Shown: positions 63,502 to 64,000 of the stretch, one piece after another
Layout of the letters: every line of letters begins with the position of its first letter
Numbering within the stretch: the stretch's first letter is position 1
Source: Sphingopyxis chilensis
GTDB taxonomy: Bacteria > Pseudomonadota > Alphaproteobacteria > Sphingomonadales > Sphingomonadaceae
Reading direction: 5' to 3'
Assembly (NCBI RefSeq): GCF_035930445.1
Contig: NZ_CP142394.1
Coordinates: 2,947,501 to 3,011,500 of the forward strand
DNA length: 64,000 nt
The notes under the pieces: generated by a model
Seen by the model: the letters and a program-made list of their open reading frames with translations, nothing else
Told to the model about the DNA's origin: nothing
Databases searched by the model: none
Translations under genes and position numbers: made by a program

Positions 63502-63879
63502 ATGACCCTGATCGAAATCGCCTCGCTCTTCGAGGCGCGAAAGCTGTCGGTTATCGAGGCGACCGGTCTCGATAAGGATGCGCTGCACATATATTTCGGC
63601 ATGACGCTATTTCTCGCGGTGCGCTTTGCCTGGCGCGGTCGCGGCGGCTGGATCGCGGCGTGGCTTGCCGTGCTGGCGATGGCCTGCGGCGGCGAATGGC
63701 TCGACCTGACCGCCGAACATAGCAATTCCACCATCCAGCCCGACGCCGCGCACTGGCACGATATCTGGAACACGATGTTCTGGCCGACGGTCCTGCTGAT
63801 CGTCGGACGCTGGCTGCAGCCGCAGCCCGGCACGGCCGGACTAGGCGATAACGCCGAGCGCCGCCTCGAACAGGCGTAG
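63502..63879 (+). CDS. Small membrane protein of unknown function
   Basis: 125 residues. Hydrophobic segments at about 30-45 ([17 protein letters not shown]), 48-65 ([16 protein letters not shown]) and 90-105 ([14 protein letters not shown]). It starts 6 bases after the transporter stop on the same strand and overlaps the 3' end of purQ (opposite strand) by 39 bases. No family recognised. Confidence 0.7.
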   Translation: MTLIEIASLFEARKLSVIEATGLDKDALHIYFGMTLFLAVRFAWRGRGGWIAAWLAVLAMACGGEWLDLTAEHSNSTIQPDAAHWHDIWNTMFWPTVLLIVGRWLQPQPGTAGLGDNAERRLEQA

Positions 63880-64000
63880 CCCGTCGGTGCCGCCGTGCGC
63901 GCGGTCGATCGCGCGTTCGGGGTGCGGCATCATGCCGAGCACATTGCCCGCTCCATTGAGCACGCCGGCGATGTTGCGCGCCGATCCGTTGACCGGGTCG
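63841..64000 (-). CDS. purQ: Phosphoribosylformylglycinamidine synthase subunit PurQ (3' part)
   Basis: The window ends inside this gene. The last 53 residues are visible, with [20 protein letters not shown] and [12 protein letters not shown], the latter being the glutamine amidotransferase C-terminal signature of PurQ with catalytic His and Glu. Makes FGAM from FGAR in purine synthesis. The 3' end overlaps the convergent small membrane-protein gene by 39 bases. Confidence 0.88.
   Translation of the reverse strand, partial: DPVNGSARNIAGVLNGAGNVLGMMPHPERAIDRAHGGTDGLRLFEAALGVIA

Overview
The window is high-GC alphaproteobacterial DNA, most likely a Sphingomonadales chromosome of the Sphingopyxis/Sphingomonas type. 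The clues are a 1154-residue STN-type TonB receptor with its own sigma/anti-sigma pair, exosortase-A-associated sugar genes without an exosortase, polyhydroxyalkanoate depolymerase, dipeptide epimerase, DUF1993, DUF2793 and DUF6127-like proteins, and a gene-transfer-agent (GTA)-type head-tail cluster. The assignment is by gene content only.

Layout. 1-8.6 kb: galU, aquaporin, a soluble CBS-like/MCP protein, an S24-type repressor facing two small genes across an operator-rich gap, and a glycosyltransferase and O-ligase pair of the exosortase-A type. 8.7-22.2 kb: housekeeping and stress genes (topoisomerase IB, MscS, MaoC, thiolase, SoxR with a divergent VOC gene, dipeptide epimerase, PHA depolymerase, ABC exporter, ExbD, OmpA). 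22.3-38.5 kb: one long minus-strand cluster whose order (small terminase, large terminase, portal, small membrane protein, prohead protease, capsid, ... connector, tail terminator, major tail protein, chaperones, short tape measure, DUF2460, DUF2163, NlpC/P60, gp15, DUF2793) matches a Rhodobacter-type GTA. It departs from the reference: a tail-fibre cassette sits among the head genes, gp12 carries a ~580-residue extra N-terminal region while gp15 is short, no gp7 is visible, and a small secreted protein is encoded on the opposite strand inside the cluster.

38.5-41.8 kb: a complete 3.2-kb IS1595-family element with 25-bp terminal inverted repeats and an 8-bp target duplication, inserted 94 bp upstream of the first GTA gene. 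Besides the transposase it carries five passengers: a protein with an SSB-like acidic tail, a tRNA-like RNA, a 47-residue protein, a 300-residue phage-like protein and a tiny membrane protein.

42-54.4 kb: iron or macromolecule uptake, comprising a siderophore receptor with a possible iron-regulator operator and a FecI-FecR-TonB receptor-M16 protease unit; between them is a CPA1 antiporter with a TrkA-N domain. 54.5-62.6 kb: a full Kdp potassium system, with kdpD divergent from a small membrane ORF, kdpF, A, B, C and E, and a triplicated CTTTAYG motif between them. 62.6-64 kb: tRNA-Arg(UCU), a queuosine-precursor transporter, a small membrane protein and the 3' end of purQ.

The most unusual parts are the rearranged GTA cluster, the cargo-bearing IS1595 element beside it (SSB-tail protein and tRNA-like RNA), and the FecIR/TonB receptor/M16 protease unit, which may be a protein-uptake system. 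No CRISPR array was seen.
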